From CAYLMG01 sp964464635 (GTDB taxonomy: Bacteria > Planctomycetota > Phycisphaerae > Sedimentisphaerales > Anaerobacaceae): a stretch of 60,486 bases of DNA. The translations under genes and the position numbers were made by a program. The stretch lies in contig CAYXGT010000004.1 in assembly GCA_964464635.1 (NCBI GenBank), positions 1-60,486 of the forward strand, given 5' to 3'. A model generated the notes under the pieces. The model had not been told where the DNA came from and did no database searches. It worked only from the letters and a program-made list of their open reading frames with translations. Below, one piece after another: positions 26,344 to 34,862 of this stretch (within the stretch, counting starts at the first letter, position 1; every line of letters begins with the position of its first letter).

Positions 26344-27126
26344 TTATTTTATTTTCGGCAGGTTAAAGAAAATTCTGCTGGTGCCGGTTACGGTTTGGAT
26401 GAAGTTTTCGAGGCCGATATTTTTCAGCTCTGCCAGGAATTTTGCGGTGTGGATTAGAAGGGCGGGCTCGTTTATTTTTTGCTTTCGCATCGGCTCGGGT
26501 GACATATAAGGACAGTCGGTTTCAATCATAAGCTTTTCGGAGGGAACGATTTCGGCGGCTTCGCGCGTTTCTTGAGCGTTTTTGAAGGTGACCTGGCCGG
26601 TGAATGAGATGTAAAAACCTTTTTCGAGGATTATTTTTGCCTCTTTGGCTGTATAGCCGAAACAATGAAAGACGATTTTGCTGACGCCTGTACCGTGCTT
26701 GTCGAGTACATCGAGTGTGTCGTCAAATGATTCTCGTGAATGTATGATTACGGGCAGGTTCGTTTCGGCGGCGATTTGCAAATGTGCGGCGAAGAGTCTT
26801 GTTTGCTCTGCCGGGCTGGAAAAATCGTAGTGAAAATCCAGACCTGTTTCACCTATAGCGACGACTTTTTTGTTTTGGGCAAACTGCTTTAGCTGTTTGA
26901 TGTCGTCGTCGGTGACTTTATTTGCTTCGTGAGGATGAATGCCGACGGCGACGTAGAGGCCGTCGAATTTTTCAGCGAGCTCGAGGGCTTTTTGGTTTTC
27001 GGTGTTGTCGGTCCCGACCGTAATCCAGGCGGTTACGCCAGCGGCTCTGCTGCGTTGCAGGACGGCTTCGATATCGCCTTCAAGCTGCTCAAAAGTTAAG
27101 TGGCAGTGAGTATCTATAAGTTCCAT
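26344..27126 (-). CDS. TatD-family metal-dependent hydrolase (DNase)
   Basis: 260 residues, the normal TatD length. Metal ligands are seen in ELIDTHCHLTFEQL (H-x-H), AIGETGLDFHYDF (Glu), PVIIHSRESFDDT (His), IVFHCFGYT (His) and IETDCPYMSPEPMR (Asp). TatD enzymes are 3'-5' exodeoxyribonucleases active on damaged DNA and in nucleotide turnover. It belongs to the long minus-strand run that starts with ffh, and is 48 bp from yraN. Confidence 0.95.
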   Translation of the reverse strand: MELIDTHCHLTFEQLEGDIEAVLQRSRAAGVTAWITVGTDNTENQKALELAEKFDGLYVAVGIHPHEANKVTDDDIKQLKQFAQNKKVVAIGETGLDFHYDFSSPAEQTRLFAAHLQIAAETNLPVIIHSRESFDDTLDVLDKHGTGVSKIVFHCFGYTAKEAKIILEKGFYISFTGQVTFKNAQETREAAEIVPSEKLMIETDCPYMSPEPMRKQKINEPALLIHTAKFLAELKNIGLENFIQTVTGTSRIFFNLPKIK

Positions 27127-27173
27127 TATTGGGCAATAGTAACTTTTGTTGGTGATTTTGTAAATACGGGAGC

Positions 27174-27566
27174 TTATCTTACGAAGGCGTTTTTGTAATG
27201 GTTAATCTGTTCAGCGCCGGCTATGTCGAGTGTGATTGTGACAACGTCAAAACGATAAGGGCGGTTTTCTATTTTCTTAACAGCTAAAAAGTAGCGGGCG
27301 GTTTTATATATTTTTTGCTGCTTTTCGGTTGTGATGAGTGTTTCAGCGGGTGTGAAGGACTCATTTGCTCTTGTTTTGACTTCGACAAAGACAATTGTAC
27401 GGTTTGGGTCAACCATAATCAGGTCGATTTCACCGGCTTTGCAGGAGTAATTTTTTGCAAGGGGCAGCAGGCCTTGAGCTTTGAGAAATTTTTCGCAGCG
27501 TTTTTCACCCCATCGGCCGAGAAGTTTTTGGTTGTTTAACAGCTTTTGTTTTTTTAACAGCAGCAT
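27174..27566 (-). CDS. yraN: YraN family (UPF0102) endonuclease-fold protein
   Basis: 130 residues. GRWGEKRCEKFLKAQGL at the start and AGEIDLIMVD...IVFVEVKTRANESF in the middle contain the Glu, Asp and Glu-x-Lys residues of a PD-(D/E)XK-like nuclease fold. UPF0102 proteins are linked to recombination or ribosomal loci, but their activity is not settled. Next to rplS it keeps the common bacterial order rplS-(rnhB)-yraN, here without rnhB. Confidence 0.93.
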   Translation of the reverse strand: MLLLKKQKLLNNQKLLGRWGEKRCEKFLKAQGLLPLAKNYSCKAGEIDLIMVDPNRTIVFVEVKTRANESFTPAETLITTEKQQKIYKTARYFLAVKKIENRPYRFDVVTITLDIAGAEQINHYKNAFVR

Positions 27567-27617
27567 AGTCTTAAAGAGTTTTTCCGGTGGTGTATGGTTT
27601 TTACCGGCCGGCAGTTT

Positions 27618-27986
27618 TTACTTTGCAGCTGTGTGGTCGGTGTGTCTGTGTGCCAGCCGAACGGATTTGCCGGCTCTTTTTCGCAAAAAGTATAGTTTTG
27701 CCCGTCTTCTTTTGCCGCTTCTTACCGGTTTTATGTCGATGATGTTCGGCGAGTGGAGGGGAAAGATTCGTTCGACACCTTCATTTCCCACCATTCTTCT
27801 TACGGTAAAGGTCTGATTAATGCCTCGTCCACGGAGGGCGATTACGGTTCCCGTAAAGACCTGTGTACGCTCCTTATCACCTTCTTTTATCCTGCAATAA
27901 ACATCGACGGTGTCGCCGGTCTCAAAATGCGGGATGTCTTTTTTCAGGTTCTTGCCTTCGACTGTTTCAAGCAGTTTAGTTTTCAC
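27618..27986 (-). CDS. rplS: 50S ribosomal protein L19
   Basis: 122 residues. Family motifs: DIPHFETGDTVDVYCRIKEG, TGTVIALRGRGINQTFTVRR, ERIFPLHSPNIIDIKPVRSG and the basic KLYFLRKRAGKSVRL. L19 sits at the interface of the two ribosomal subunits. The order rpsP-trmD-rplS is the conserved arrangement. The usual rimM gene between rpsP and trmD is not present here. Confidence 0.97.
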   Translation of the reverse strand: MKTKLLETVEGKNLKKDIPHFETGDTVDVYCRIKEGDKERTQVFTGTVIALRGRGINQTFTVRRMVGNEGVERIFPLHSPNIIDIKPVRSGKRRRAKLYFLRKRAGKSVRLAHRHTDHTAAK

Positions 27987-28100
27987 CGGTATATTTCCTG
28001 TTTTATTTTAATTCAACACTTTATCTTGAGCGTCCTTCAATATTAAGTTAGCCCGAGATTATAGCTGATTTCAAGATTAAGGCAAGTATTTTTATGTAAT

Positions 28101-28790
28101 TTATTTATCGAGCAGGTCAGGTCGCCATTTTTGTGTTCTTTCGATGGTTTGCTGCTGTCGCCATTCGGCTATTTTTTTGTGGTCTCCGGAGAGAAGAATA
28201 TCGGGCACTTTCATATCTCTAAAGACCTCAGGCCTTGTATATTGAGGATATTCGAGGCAGCCGGCGATTGATTCGCTGAAGGATTCGTCGAGGGCCGAGG
28301 TTTCATCGCCGAGTGTGCCGGCCAGAAGTCTTACGACGGCGTCAATAATGACCATAGCGGCCAGCTCGCCGCCACTGAGGACATAGTCGCCGATTGAGAT
28401 TTGCTCGGCGTCGAGGCCTATGCGTATTCTTTCATCGAATCCTTCATATCGTCCGGCAATGAGGATAAGACGCTTTTCTTTGCTCAGCTCGACGGCTTTT
28501 TTCTGGTCGAATTTTTGTCCCTGGGGCGTCAGCAATATGGTTCTGCCTTTATCGGCTGACAGTTTGCGGACGCATTCTGCGCAGTCGAATATGGGCTGGC
28601 ACATCATCACCATACCCGGCCCGCCGCCGTAAGGTTTGTCATCGACCTTTTTGTAGCTGTCGGTGGTAAAGTCCCTGACGTTCGTAAGGACTATCTGAAT
28701 GATATTATTATCCTGTGCCCTTTTTATAATCGAGTGCGCCAGCGGTGATTCGAACATTTCGGGAAATAATGTCAAAACGTCAATTCTCAT
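28101..28790 (-). CDS. trmD: tRNA (guanine-37-N1)-methyltransferase
   Basis: 229 residues. SPOUT trefoil-knot motifs: DDKPYGGGPGMVMMCQPIF (about 51-69), LIAGRYEGFDERIRIGLD, and ISIGDYVLSGGELAAMVIID (AdoMet knot). It uses S-adenosylmethionine to methylate G37 of tRNAs with a G36, which prevents frameshifting. The order is rpsP-trmD-rplS, but with a terminator hairpin between rpsP and trmD. Confidence 0.97.
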   Translation of the reverse strand: MRIDVLTLFPEMFESPLAHSIIKRAQDNNIIQIVLTNVRDFTTDSYKKVDDKPYGGGPGMVMMCQPIFDCAECVRKLSADKGRTILLTPQGQKFDQKKAVELSKEKRLILIAGRYEGFDERIRIGLDAEQISIGDYVLSGGELAAMVIIDAVVRLLAGTLGDETSALDESFSESIAGCLEYPQYTRPEVFRDMKVPDILLSGDHKKIAEWRQQQTIERTQKWRPDLLDK

Positions 28791-28840
28791 AGGAATTTAT
28801 TATATAGAAAGAAGGTTTTTAAAAAAAATAAAAAGAAAAT

Positions 28841-28877
28841 TACCCCCGAATAATCCACAGGATAAAATTCGGGGGCT
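28841..28877 (-). terminator. Terminator-like hairpin between rpsP and trmD
   Basis: A perfect 9-bp stem (cccccgaat 28843-28851 against attcggggg 28867-28875) has a 15-nt loop. On the minus strand it is followed by a T-rich run (taattttctttttattttt). This would end or attenuate transcription after rpsP. trmD-rplS would then need their own promoter or read-through. Confidence 0.8.
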
Positions 28878-28893
28878 ATATATTTTTATTGAT

Positions 28894-29625
28894 TTACTGG
28901 CTTTCTTCTGTTTTTTCCTGCGGTTTTTCTTTTTCGGTTTTTGCTTCTTCGGGCTTAGTCTTTTCCTGCTCTGCTTTTGGTTTTTCGGCCTTTGCTTTTT
29001 TCTTTTTTGTCGGTTTTTCTTTTTCAGGTTTGACTTCAGCGGTCTTTTCAGGCTCTGCTTCTGGTTCCTCGGCCTTTGGTTTTTCTTCTTTTACCGGTTT
29101 TTCTGCTTTTGTTTCTTTGGCCTTAGCCTTTTCCTGTTCTGCTTTTGCTTCTTCGGCCTTGGCCTTTTCCTGTTCTGCTTTTGCTTCTTCGGCTTTTGCC
29201 TTTTCCTGTGCCTTTATCTCTTCGGCCTTTGCTTTTGCTTCTTCGGCTTTTGCTTTTTCCTCTTCTTCCTTGGCTTTTTGTGCGGCGACTTTTTCAGCTT
29301 TTGTGAAGAACTTTCCCCTGGCCCGTGCGATTTTTCTGGCCTTTTGACGTTTTATTTTTTCCTGCTCAGCGTATTTATTGCTGATACCTTTTCTCAGGAG
29401 TATCTGTGAGACTGAGTCGGATGGTATAGCACCTTTGTCGAGCCAGTATTTGACTCTTTCGATGTTGAGGACAATCTGTTTTTCGACATCTTTTTCGATG
29501 GGGTCGTAATGACCGACCTTTTCGAGGATTTTACCGTTTCCCGGTGCTCTGCCGTCAATGGCGTTGATTCTGAAAAATGGTCTGTGTCTTCTTCCGATTC
29601 TTGACATTCTTAGTTTTACTGCCAT
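28894..29625 (-). CDS. rpsP: 30S ribosomal protein S16 with a long charged tail
   Basis: 243 residues, where S16 usually has about 80-90. The first 85 are standard (VKLRMSRIGRRHRPFFRINA, DGRAPGNGKILEKVGHYDP). Residues about 100-243 are a low-complexity Lys/Ala/Glu/Pro tail built from repeats like EEAKAEQEKAKA. S16 assembles the 30S body. The tail would extend from the C-terminus, and its role is unknown. Extended S16 proteins occur in some phyla, so this is a lineage feature or an accretion of repeats. GGAAAGATT precedes the ATG. A possible frameshift from the 3' tail cannot be excluded but is unlikely, as the frame is open throughout. Confidence 0.95.
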   Translation of the reverse strand: MAVKLRMSRIGRRHRPFFRINAIDGRAPGNGKILEKVGHYDPIEKDVEKQIVLNIERVKYWLDKGAIPSDSVSQILLRKGISNKYAEQEKIKRQKARKIARARGKFFTKAEKVAAQKAKEEEEKAKAEEAKAKAEEIKAQEKAKAEEAKAEQEKAKAEEAKAEQEKAKAKETKAEKPVKEEKPKAEEPEAEPEKTAEVKPEKEKPTKKKKAKAEKPKAEQEKTKPEEAKTEKEKPQEKTEESQ

Positions 29626-29705
29626 AATCTTTCCCTTTCTTTAATAGTATATAATCAATATTCGTGATTCATACAAGGCTAATCACGAAACACGTTTATT
29701 TTTCA

Positions 29706-29721
29706 GACAGGATAACAGGAT
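29706..29721. repeat. Inverted repeat, distal side of GxxExxY cassette
   Basis: The word gacaggataacaggat begins 20 nt past the stop of the GxxExxY gene. It is the exact reverse complement of the word at 30178-30193 on the other side. See the paired entry. Confidence 0.85.
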
Positions 29722-29740
29722 AACTCTTATCTTTATCTTG

Positions 29741-30118
29741 TTAATCAGTTTCTAAATCCTTGACCTTTCGTTTAACCTCAACTTTTTGCTCTCCGAAGTT
29801 CAATATCAGGCCTACCGGTTTACCGGTTGCAACCAGATAGTTTACCAGTTGTATTTCATGGGCCTGCGTAATTTGCCTGGCTGATTTTAATTCCAATATG
29901 ACAGTATCTTCAACCAAGATATCTGCCTTGAATTCTCCAACGACTTCGTTTTCATATTTTACAATAATTGGTTTTTGCGATTCAGCCCGAAGATTATTTT
30001 TTCCTAATTCAATCATTAAGCATTTTTCGTAAACAGATTCCAGGAAACCGAAACCCATCTTATTATATACACTGTAAGCAGCAGCAATAATTTCCTTTGT
30101 GAGCTCTTCATACTGCAT
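29741..30118 (-). CDS. GxxExxY protein
   Basis: 125 residues, the standard length. The motif GFGFLESVYEKCLMIEL (G-x-x-E-x-x-Y) is at about 22-38. The later core DILVEDTVILELKSARQIT has D...E-x-K. The family has a PD-(D/E)XK-like nuclease fold and is often found as dispersed, multi-copy genes. The role is not established. It sits inside the ffh-rpsP run, where it has no known business. It is bracketed by inverted copies of a 16-bp word (see the repeats at 29706 and 30178), so it appears to be an inserted cassette. Confidence 0.92.
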   Translation of the reverse strand: MQYEELTKEIIAAAYSVYNKMGFGFLESVYEKCLMIELGKNNLRAESQKPIIVKYENEVVGEFKADILVEDTVILELKSARQITQAHEIQLVNYLVATGKPVGLILNFGEQKVEVKRKVKDLETD

Positions 30119-30177
30119 ATTTTGTTTATCTTGCCAATCTTGTTTACCTGTCCATAAATATTAAGATAGTGTTTTCA

Positions 30178-30193
30178 ATCCTGTTATCCTGTC
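30178..30193. repeat. Inverted repeat, proximal side of GxxExxY cassette
   Basis: The word atcctgttatcctgtc lies 60 nt before the GxxExxY start. It pairs with 29706-29721 as a perfect 16-bp inverted repeat. Related words (aacaagatt, ggcaagataaac) also sit between the gene and the repeat on both sides. A further imperfect 13-bp direct repeat (acgaaacacgttt 29685, acgagacacgttt 30204) lies outside the inverted pair. Confidence 0.85.
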
Positions 30194-30201
30194 CATATAT
30201 T

Positions 30202-30519
30202 TTACGAGACACGTTTGCAATGCAGGGCGTAGCCGTTAAAGAAAATTGCAAGGTTTGCAGGGTCAACCTGGGCGTCGCCGGCGATTTTCTGGACCTGCTC
30301 ATCGGTCAGCTCTGCTGCTTTTGCTTTTTCCTCGTCTGTCATAATGGCTACAGCTTTTTTAAATTCTTTCAGCTCTTCGGCACTCGGTGCGACGAGCATA
30401 GCTAATTCGGTGTCGCCTCTGATGTCGGCGAATTGGGTTCTTATCAGCCTGCCGTAATCGCTGTTAACGAATTTTTCCAGTTTTTGGATATACGTGTCAA
30501 TGGAAATTTTTGGTTTCAT
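30202..30519 (-). CDS. Small protein translationally coupled to ffh, unknown
   Basis: 105 residues, family not recognised. It reads as helical, with a Lys/Glu-rich middle (ELKEFKKAVAIMTDEEKA) and a predicted helical start (SIDTYIQKLEKFVNSDYG). There is no signal peptide, metal motif or membrane segment. Its ATG shares one base with the stop of ffh (TAATG arrangement), so it is likely translated by coupling from the ffh mRNA. A ribosome- or SRP-associated role is a guess from position only. The last codons are also part of a 13-bp repeat that recurs beyond the neighbouring cassette. Confidence 0.75.
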   Translation of the reverse strand: MKPKISIDTYIQKLEKFVNSDYGRLIRTQFADIRGDTELAMLVAPSAEELKEFKKAVAIMTDEEKAKAAELTDEQVQKIAGDAQVDPANLAIFFNGYALHCKRVS

Positions 30520-31946
30520 TATCTTCGTTTAATTTTTCCTCTTCGCATTATTTTTCTTTTTCTTTTCGAGCGCTGCTTTATTTTTCTTCCCGAGCTCATA
30601 GCTGCCGAGAGCGAATCCATATTCAGGCCTCCGGAGAACAGGGCCTTGAGTCCGCCGAGTTTTCCGCCTGAGACAGCTTTTAGCATATCTCGGCTTCTTT
30701 TGAAAGTCTTAACCAGGCCTGAGACGTCGTTCGGCTGGACACCCGCACCGGCGGCGATGCGCCTTCGTCTGGATGAGTCTATGAGTTCGGGGTCGCGTTT
30801 TTCTGTCTTTGTCATAGAGTGGACGATGCCTTCGGTCTGTTTTAGCTGATTGTCGTCGAAGTCGAGGTCTTTTAGCTGGGAGCCGACGCCGGGCATAAGT
30901 TTGAGCATATCCTTCATACCGCCCATTTTTTTCAGGGCCTGCATCTGTTTGAGAAAGTCGTTGAAGTCGAAGCTGCCTTTGGCCATTTTCTTCTGCATTT
31001 TCAGTGCTTCTTCGGCTTCGAACTGACCCTGTGCCTTTTCGACGAGAGTTACGACGTCGCCCATACCGAGTATTCTGCTCGCCATACGTTCGGGGTGGAA
31101 TTCTTCGATTTTATCGAGCTTTTCGCCTATACCGATAAATTTGATTGGTTTTCCTGTAACGGCTTTTACGGATAGTGCTGCCCCGCCGCGGGCGTCACCG
31201 TCGAGCTTGGTAAGGATTACGCCGTCAAGCTCGAGGCGGTCGTTGAATTCCTTGGCGCTATTGACGGCGTCCTGGCCGGTCATAGAATCGCAGACGAGGT
31301 AAATCTGCTGCGGCGTGACAGCCTTTGCGACGTTCGAGATTTCGTTCATCATATCTTCGTCGATGTGCAGCCGGCCCGCGGTGTCGAGTACGACGACGTT
31401 GAAGTTATTGTCTTTCGCGAATCGTATGGAATTTTTTGCGACCTTTATAGAATCCCTGCTGTCTTCGCTATAGACTTCTATGTTGGTCTGCTCACCGAGG
31501 ATTTTCAATTGTTCGATGGCTGCCGGTCTTTGCAGGTCGTCGGCGACGAGCAGGGGATGTTTGCCGTTTGAGACGAGGTATTTTCCGAGCTTTGCTGCGG
31601 TGGTTGTTTTGCCGCAGCCCTGCAGGCCGGCGAGCATAATGACGGTCGGACCGGGCGAGACGAAGTAGATTCTGGTATCGACCGGGCCCATAAGCTTTGT
31701 TAATTCATCCTGGACGATTTTAACCATTACCTGGCCCGGATGCAGGCTTTTGATTACCTCTGCGCCGAGAGCTGCCTGTTTGACGTCTTTGCAGAACTGC
31801 TTTACGACGTTGTAGTTGACGTCGGCTTCAAGCAGGGCCTTGCGGACGTCATGCATAGCGTCTGAGACATTCGCTTCGGTGATTCTGCCTCTGCCCGAAA
31901 GAGAGCGAAATACAGAGTTCAGTTTTTCAGTCAGTGAATCAAACAC
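30519..31946 (-). CDS. ffh: Signal recognition particle protein Ffh
   Basis: 475 residues with N, G and M domains. G motifs: GLQGCGKTTTAAKLGKYL (P-loop), VVLDTAGRLHID and ILTKLDGDARGGAALS. The M domain starts near FLKQMQALKKMGGMKDMLKL and ends with a Lys/Arg-rich tail. It binds signal peptides and the SRP RNA and targets proteins to the membrane via FtsY. Its RNA partner is encoded at 11971-12069. It is the first gene of the minus-strand ribosomal/SRP run. A coupled small gene follows. Confidence 0.97.
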   Translation of the reverse strand: MFDSLTEKLNSVFRSLSGRGRITEANVSDAMHDVRKALLEADVNYNVVKQFCKDVKQAALGAEVIKSLHPGQVMVKIVQDELTKLMGPVDTRIYFVSPGPTVIMLAGLQGCGKTTTAAKLGKYLVSNGKHPLLVADDLQRPAAIEQLKILGEQTNIEVYSEDSRDSIKVAKNSIRFAKDNNFNVVVLDTAGRLHIDEDMMNEISNVAKAVTPQQIYLVCDSMTGQDAVNSAKEFNDRLELDGVILTKLDGDARGGAALSVKAVTGKPIKFIGIGEKLDKIEEFHPERMASRILGMGDVVTLVEKAQGQFEAEEALKMQKKMAKGSFDFNDFLKQMQALKKMGGMKDMLKLMPGVGSQLKDLDFDDNQLKQTEGIVHSMTKTEKRDPELIDSSRRRRIAAGAGVQPNDVSGLVKTFKRSRDMLKAVSGGKLGGLKALFSGGLNMDSLSAAMSSGRKIKQRSKRKRKIMRRGKIKRR

Positions 31947-32121
31947 AATTTTTACCTAAAACTTAAATATTGGTTAAAGAACTTTCAACAGCTGAAACTC
32001 AGAATTCTAAGGTCAAAAAGGTCTTTTTGCAAGAGGAAAATAGATAGAGTTAATGCCGTTTGGGCGAGTATCAGGTCATAGTGGTTTTTTTTATTATCTG
32101 CTCCGGGCGCGGAAGATATAG

Positions 32122-32805
32122 TTAGACTGTCCACTGTGGACTCTTTTTAATGAATCGGTTCTGCCAGTACAGGCCGAAAAGGGTCGGTATTATCATAACG
32201 GCGGGGATAAACCATTTCGGGCCGAAAAAGAGCTCCTGAATCCTGTCAGAGGTTTCGGAGTACCGGTACAGCAGAGCTACCAGCCCGGAGACCAGAAGTG
32301 CTGAGCCGCCCATACTTGAAAAGAGCATAACAGCGATTTTGAAGACGATAAAGGAAATCATTCCCCCTGCGACGACACCGGTGATACCGCCGGCCCAGAG
32401 GTATTGCTCGGGCAGTTTTGCGGCGTACCAGAGACCTGCAGTTGCGATTCCACCGGCGATGGCACCGAGGATGCCGACAGCCCACCTCATCAGTGGGATA
32501 GCGACGATGCCGGCGACAATGCTGAGTATGATGCCGAGCAGCGGATTGTCGGGAGTACCCATTTTATTGCTTATCAAAAGTCCTGCGATAAGGCCCAAAA
32601 TTGCGAAACAAATAATGGTCAGTGCCTTGAAGACGCGCCAGCCGTAAAAGAGGCAGACGGCACCGAACGAAACGAACGTCAGGGCTTCAAGTATATCGAG
32701 GTTGGTAATATGCTGCCAGATGAGGTCAACCGGTACGACAGTGCTTTTAGCGGCAGTTTCTTCGCTTGTTCCAGCCGTTTGTGCGAGAATGGTAAAAAAG
32801 TCCAT
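32122..32805 (-). CDS. Membrane protein, TMEM198/DUF4203-like
   Basis: 227 residues with about seven membrane helices and glycine-rich packing (GLIAGLLISNKMG, GILGAIAGGIATAG). This is reminiscent of DUF4203-type proteins. The first 30 residues are polar. There is a small loop before the last helix with KWFIPAVMIIPT. The next downstream gene on the same strand is unrelated. The 25-bp gap to the preceding gene (32831-33406), which has a similar glycine-rich helix character, suggests a paired origin. Function unknown. Confidence 0.65.
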   Translation of the reverse strand: MDFFTILAQTAGTSEETAAKSTVVPVDLIWQHITNLDILEALTFVSFGAVCLFYGWRVFKALTIICFAILGLIAGLLISNKMGTPDNPLLGIILSIVAGIVAIPLMRWAVGILGAIAGGIATAGLWYAAKLPEQYLWAGGITGVVAGGMISFIVFKIAVMLFSSMGGSALLVSGLVALLYRYSETSDRIQELFFGPKWFIPAVMIIPTLFGLYWQNRFIKKSPQWTV

Positions 32806-32830
32806 CTTTGTGCCTCCAAATATTCCTAAG

Positions 32831-33406
32831 TTACCTATCTTTATATCTCTTTCGCTCAGTTTTCAAGGATTTTTTTGCCTGTTTGCACAGCAAAAGCTGC
32901 TCGAAGAGGCCAAAACCGGCCATTATTGCGAAAATAGCGGCAAAAAAGTACTGTTTTTGAATTATATAGCTTACCGGCTGAGAGCCTTTGTAAAGCAGCA
33001 GCATAACCATGCCGGCAAAGATCATAGCGGTTCCAATGACCGATAATATCAAAGCTGAAAGCAGACGCGGCATGATTGAGCCGCCCGAAAGCAAGAGAGC
33101 AATAATGGTAAATGTGATGGCTCCAGCGGCTGCGAATCCGATTGCGTGGTTTATGCTTTTTCCGGTCGAAAAATAGCCGAGCAGGGCACCGGCGGTCAGG
33201 CCGATTATAGCAAAGCTGATTTTTCTGAAGCTCGAGCCGGCCAGCCAGATTATAATGCCGACAATCACAGCAACTGTGCCGGGGCCGATTAATAGAATCG
33301 GCTTTATCTGGGCGGCTGAGGCTTCAAGCTCTTTTGCGAAATCGATAATATGGTCCACGTATAAAATGCCCCTTTTTAACTCAGTATCCGGATTAAGAGC
33401 ATACAT
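32831..33406 (-). CDS. Membrane protein, unknown
   Basis: 191 residues with about five membrane helices (PILLIGPGTVAVIVGIIIWL, SINHAIGFAAAGAITFTII, LLSALILSVIGTAMIFAGM, and others) and a strongly basic C-terminus (KTERKRYKDR). It lies directly upstream of 32122-32805 on the same strand with a 25-bp gap, so the two are probably one transcript. No family is confidently recognised. A membrane complex with its neighbour is an inference from adjacency. Confidence 0.65.
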   Translation of the reverse strand: MYALNPDTELKRGILYVDHIIDFAKELEASAAQIKPILLIGPGTVAVIVGIIIWLAGSSFRKISFAIIGLTAGALLGYFSTGKSINHAIGFAAAGAITFTIIALLLSGGSIMPRLLSALILSVIGTAMIFAGMVMLLLYKGSQPVSYIIQKQYFFAAIFAIMAGFGLFEQLLLCKQAKKSLKTERKRYKDR

Positions 33407-33513
33407 TCTTAGTCGTAAGTGCTAATCGCTTATTACGATATTTATCGGCCTGTTAGAGTAACTTGCGTTAGGGCGGAAGGGATTTTTCATAGCTGTGTTT
33501 TTTGAGGATTGAA

Positions 33514-33598
33514 TGCGGATGAGAGGAGTCGAACCTCCACGAGCGTAAAGCCCACAGGCACCTGAAGCCTGCGCGTCTGCCAGTTCCGCCACATCCGC
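33514..33598 (-). tRNA. tRNA-Leu (CAG anticodon)
   Basis: 85 nt, class II with a long variable arm. The acceptor stem GCGGATG / CATCCGC is perfect. The anticodon stem CAGGC/GCCTG encloses the loop TTCAGGT, giving anticodon CAG. The T loop gives GGTTCGACTC. The CCA end is not encoded. Confidence 0.96.
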
Positions 33599-33689
33599 GG
33601 CTACGGTATTAATCTGACACGGATTAACACTGATTTACACTGAAAAATAAAGCGTTCAACTAAAAATACTAACAATTTACAAGTTGAAG

Positions 33690-34862
33690 TCAATGTTTTT
33701 CATTCTGGTCTTTTTTCAAATAGAGTGTTTGTGTTGGGAATGCGAACTCGATTCCCTCAGCTTCGAATCGCTTCATCATCTCAAGATTTACCTTTTGGTT
33801 GACCTCGTGAAAGAGCCAGTAATCCGGAGGATTTACCCAGTAGGATATATAGATATTGAGCGAGGAGTCATTGAAATCGCTGAAGTAAATCCTGGGTGGT
33901 GTTTCGGGGTCGGTATTGACTTCGGGGACTTTTTCGAGGATTTCCTTTATGATTTCGACGGCTCTTTCGGCCTTTTTGTGGCCTGAATCGTATGTGATTG
34001 TGATGTTCGAGGTTCTTCTGATATACGGGCGTTTGCCGATATTTACTACAAGGGAATTTGTGATTATGCTGTTTGGAACGGATACGAGATGGCCCTCGAG
34101 AGAGCGAATTTTTGTGCTTCTGAAGCCCACCTCCTCGACGAATCCGCGGTTACCTTCGATTTCGACAAGCTCATCTACCTGGAAAGGCCGGTCGGCGAAA
34201 ATGGTAATTGAGCCGAAAAAGTTTGCGAGCGTATCTTTTGCTGCGAGTGCGATAGCAACACCGCCCAGGCCTGCACCGAGCAGGATTGATTTGACGTCCT
34301 GATGAAGGACATTGTCAACGATGTGTATTACAGCGACTATTGCAATAGTGATGCGCAGAGCCTTTCGGACAATGGGTACGAGCATATCATCGAGCTTTGT
34401 GTGTGTCTTGCTCGTCCATTTGTAGAGGTAGTGTTCGACAAGGTCAACGAGTTTGTAGAGGGCATAGGCGATAGCGATAGCGGCGACAGCCTGTGAGACT
34501 TGTATCCAGGTTGTTTCGACCGTAGGGCTGATACCCCCACTCGGAGGGACGGCTTCGGGATCGGCAAAGACCATACAGAGCTTTGCTGCATATATACCGA
34601 GGGCAAAAAAGATTACGGAAATCGGCTTGTTAATGCATTTTAGAAATAATGTCAGAATTGTAATACCCTTTTGCTTTTCTTTTTTCAGTGTGTAGCTGCT
34701 GATTGCGAACTGGACAATCCTGCTGATAATCAGTGTTACAATTATTGTCAGCAGGACAAGAATGTAGCGCCAGATGGGATTGTTTTCTGCAAGCTCGTAA
34801 TTGAAAATGTTAAGATAACTATTACCTTCAGCGAGGATATTATTAAGTTTTTGTGTCAGCAT
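33690..34862 (-). CDS. Small-conductance mechanosensitive channel (MscS family)
   Basis: About 390 residues from the ATG at 34862 (AGAGGG site upstream); a longer frame adds 25 residues. Several helices precede the pore helix LLGAGLGGVAIALAAKDTLA. The beta domain has FADRPFQVDELVEIEGNRG, VEEVGFRSTKIRSLEGHLVS and PNSIITNS. The C-terminal part resembles the MscS cytoplasmic domain. It releases solutes during hypo-osmotic shock. It stands alone, near lemA. Confidence 0.93.
   Translation of the reverse strand: MLTQKLNNILAEGNSYLNIFNYELAENNPIWRYILVLLTIIVTLIISRIVQFAISSYTLKKEKQKGITILTLFLKCINKPISVIFFALGIYAAKLCMVFADPEAVPPSGGISPTVETTWIQVSQAVAAIAIAYALYKLVDLVEHYLYKWTSKTHTKLDDMLVPIVRKALRITIAIVAVIHIVDNVLHQDVKSILLGAGLGGVAIALAAKDTLANFFGSITIFADRPFQVDELVEIEGNRGFVEEVGFRSTKIRSLEGHLVSVPNSIITNSLVVNIGKRPYIRRTSNITITYDSGHKKAERAVEIIKEILEKVPEVNTDPETPPRIYFSDFNDSSLNIYISYWVNPPDYWLFHEVNQKVNLEMMKRFEAEGIEFAFPTQTLYLKKDQNEKH

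Noticed and set aside
28699..29409. 236-codon Phe/Leu-rich plus-strand frame opposite rpsP
   Set aside because: It is the antisense of the Lys/Ala/Glu repeats of S16; low-complexity artefact.
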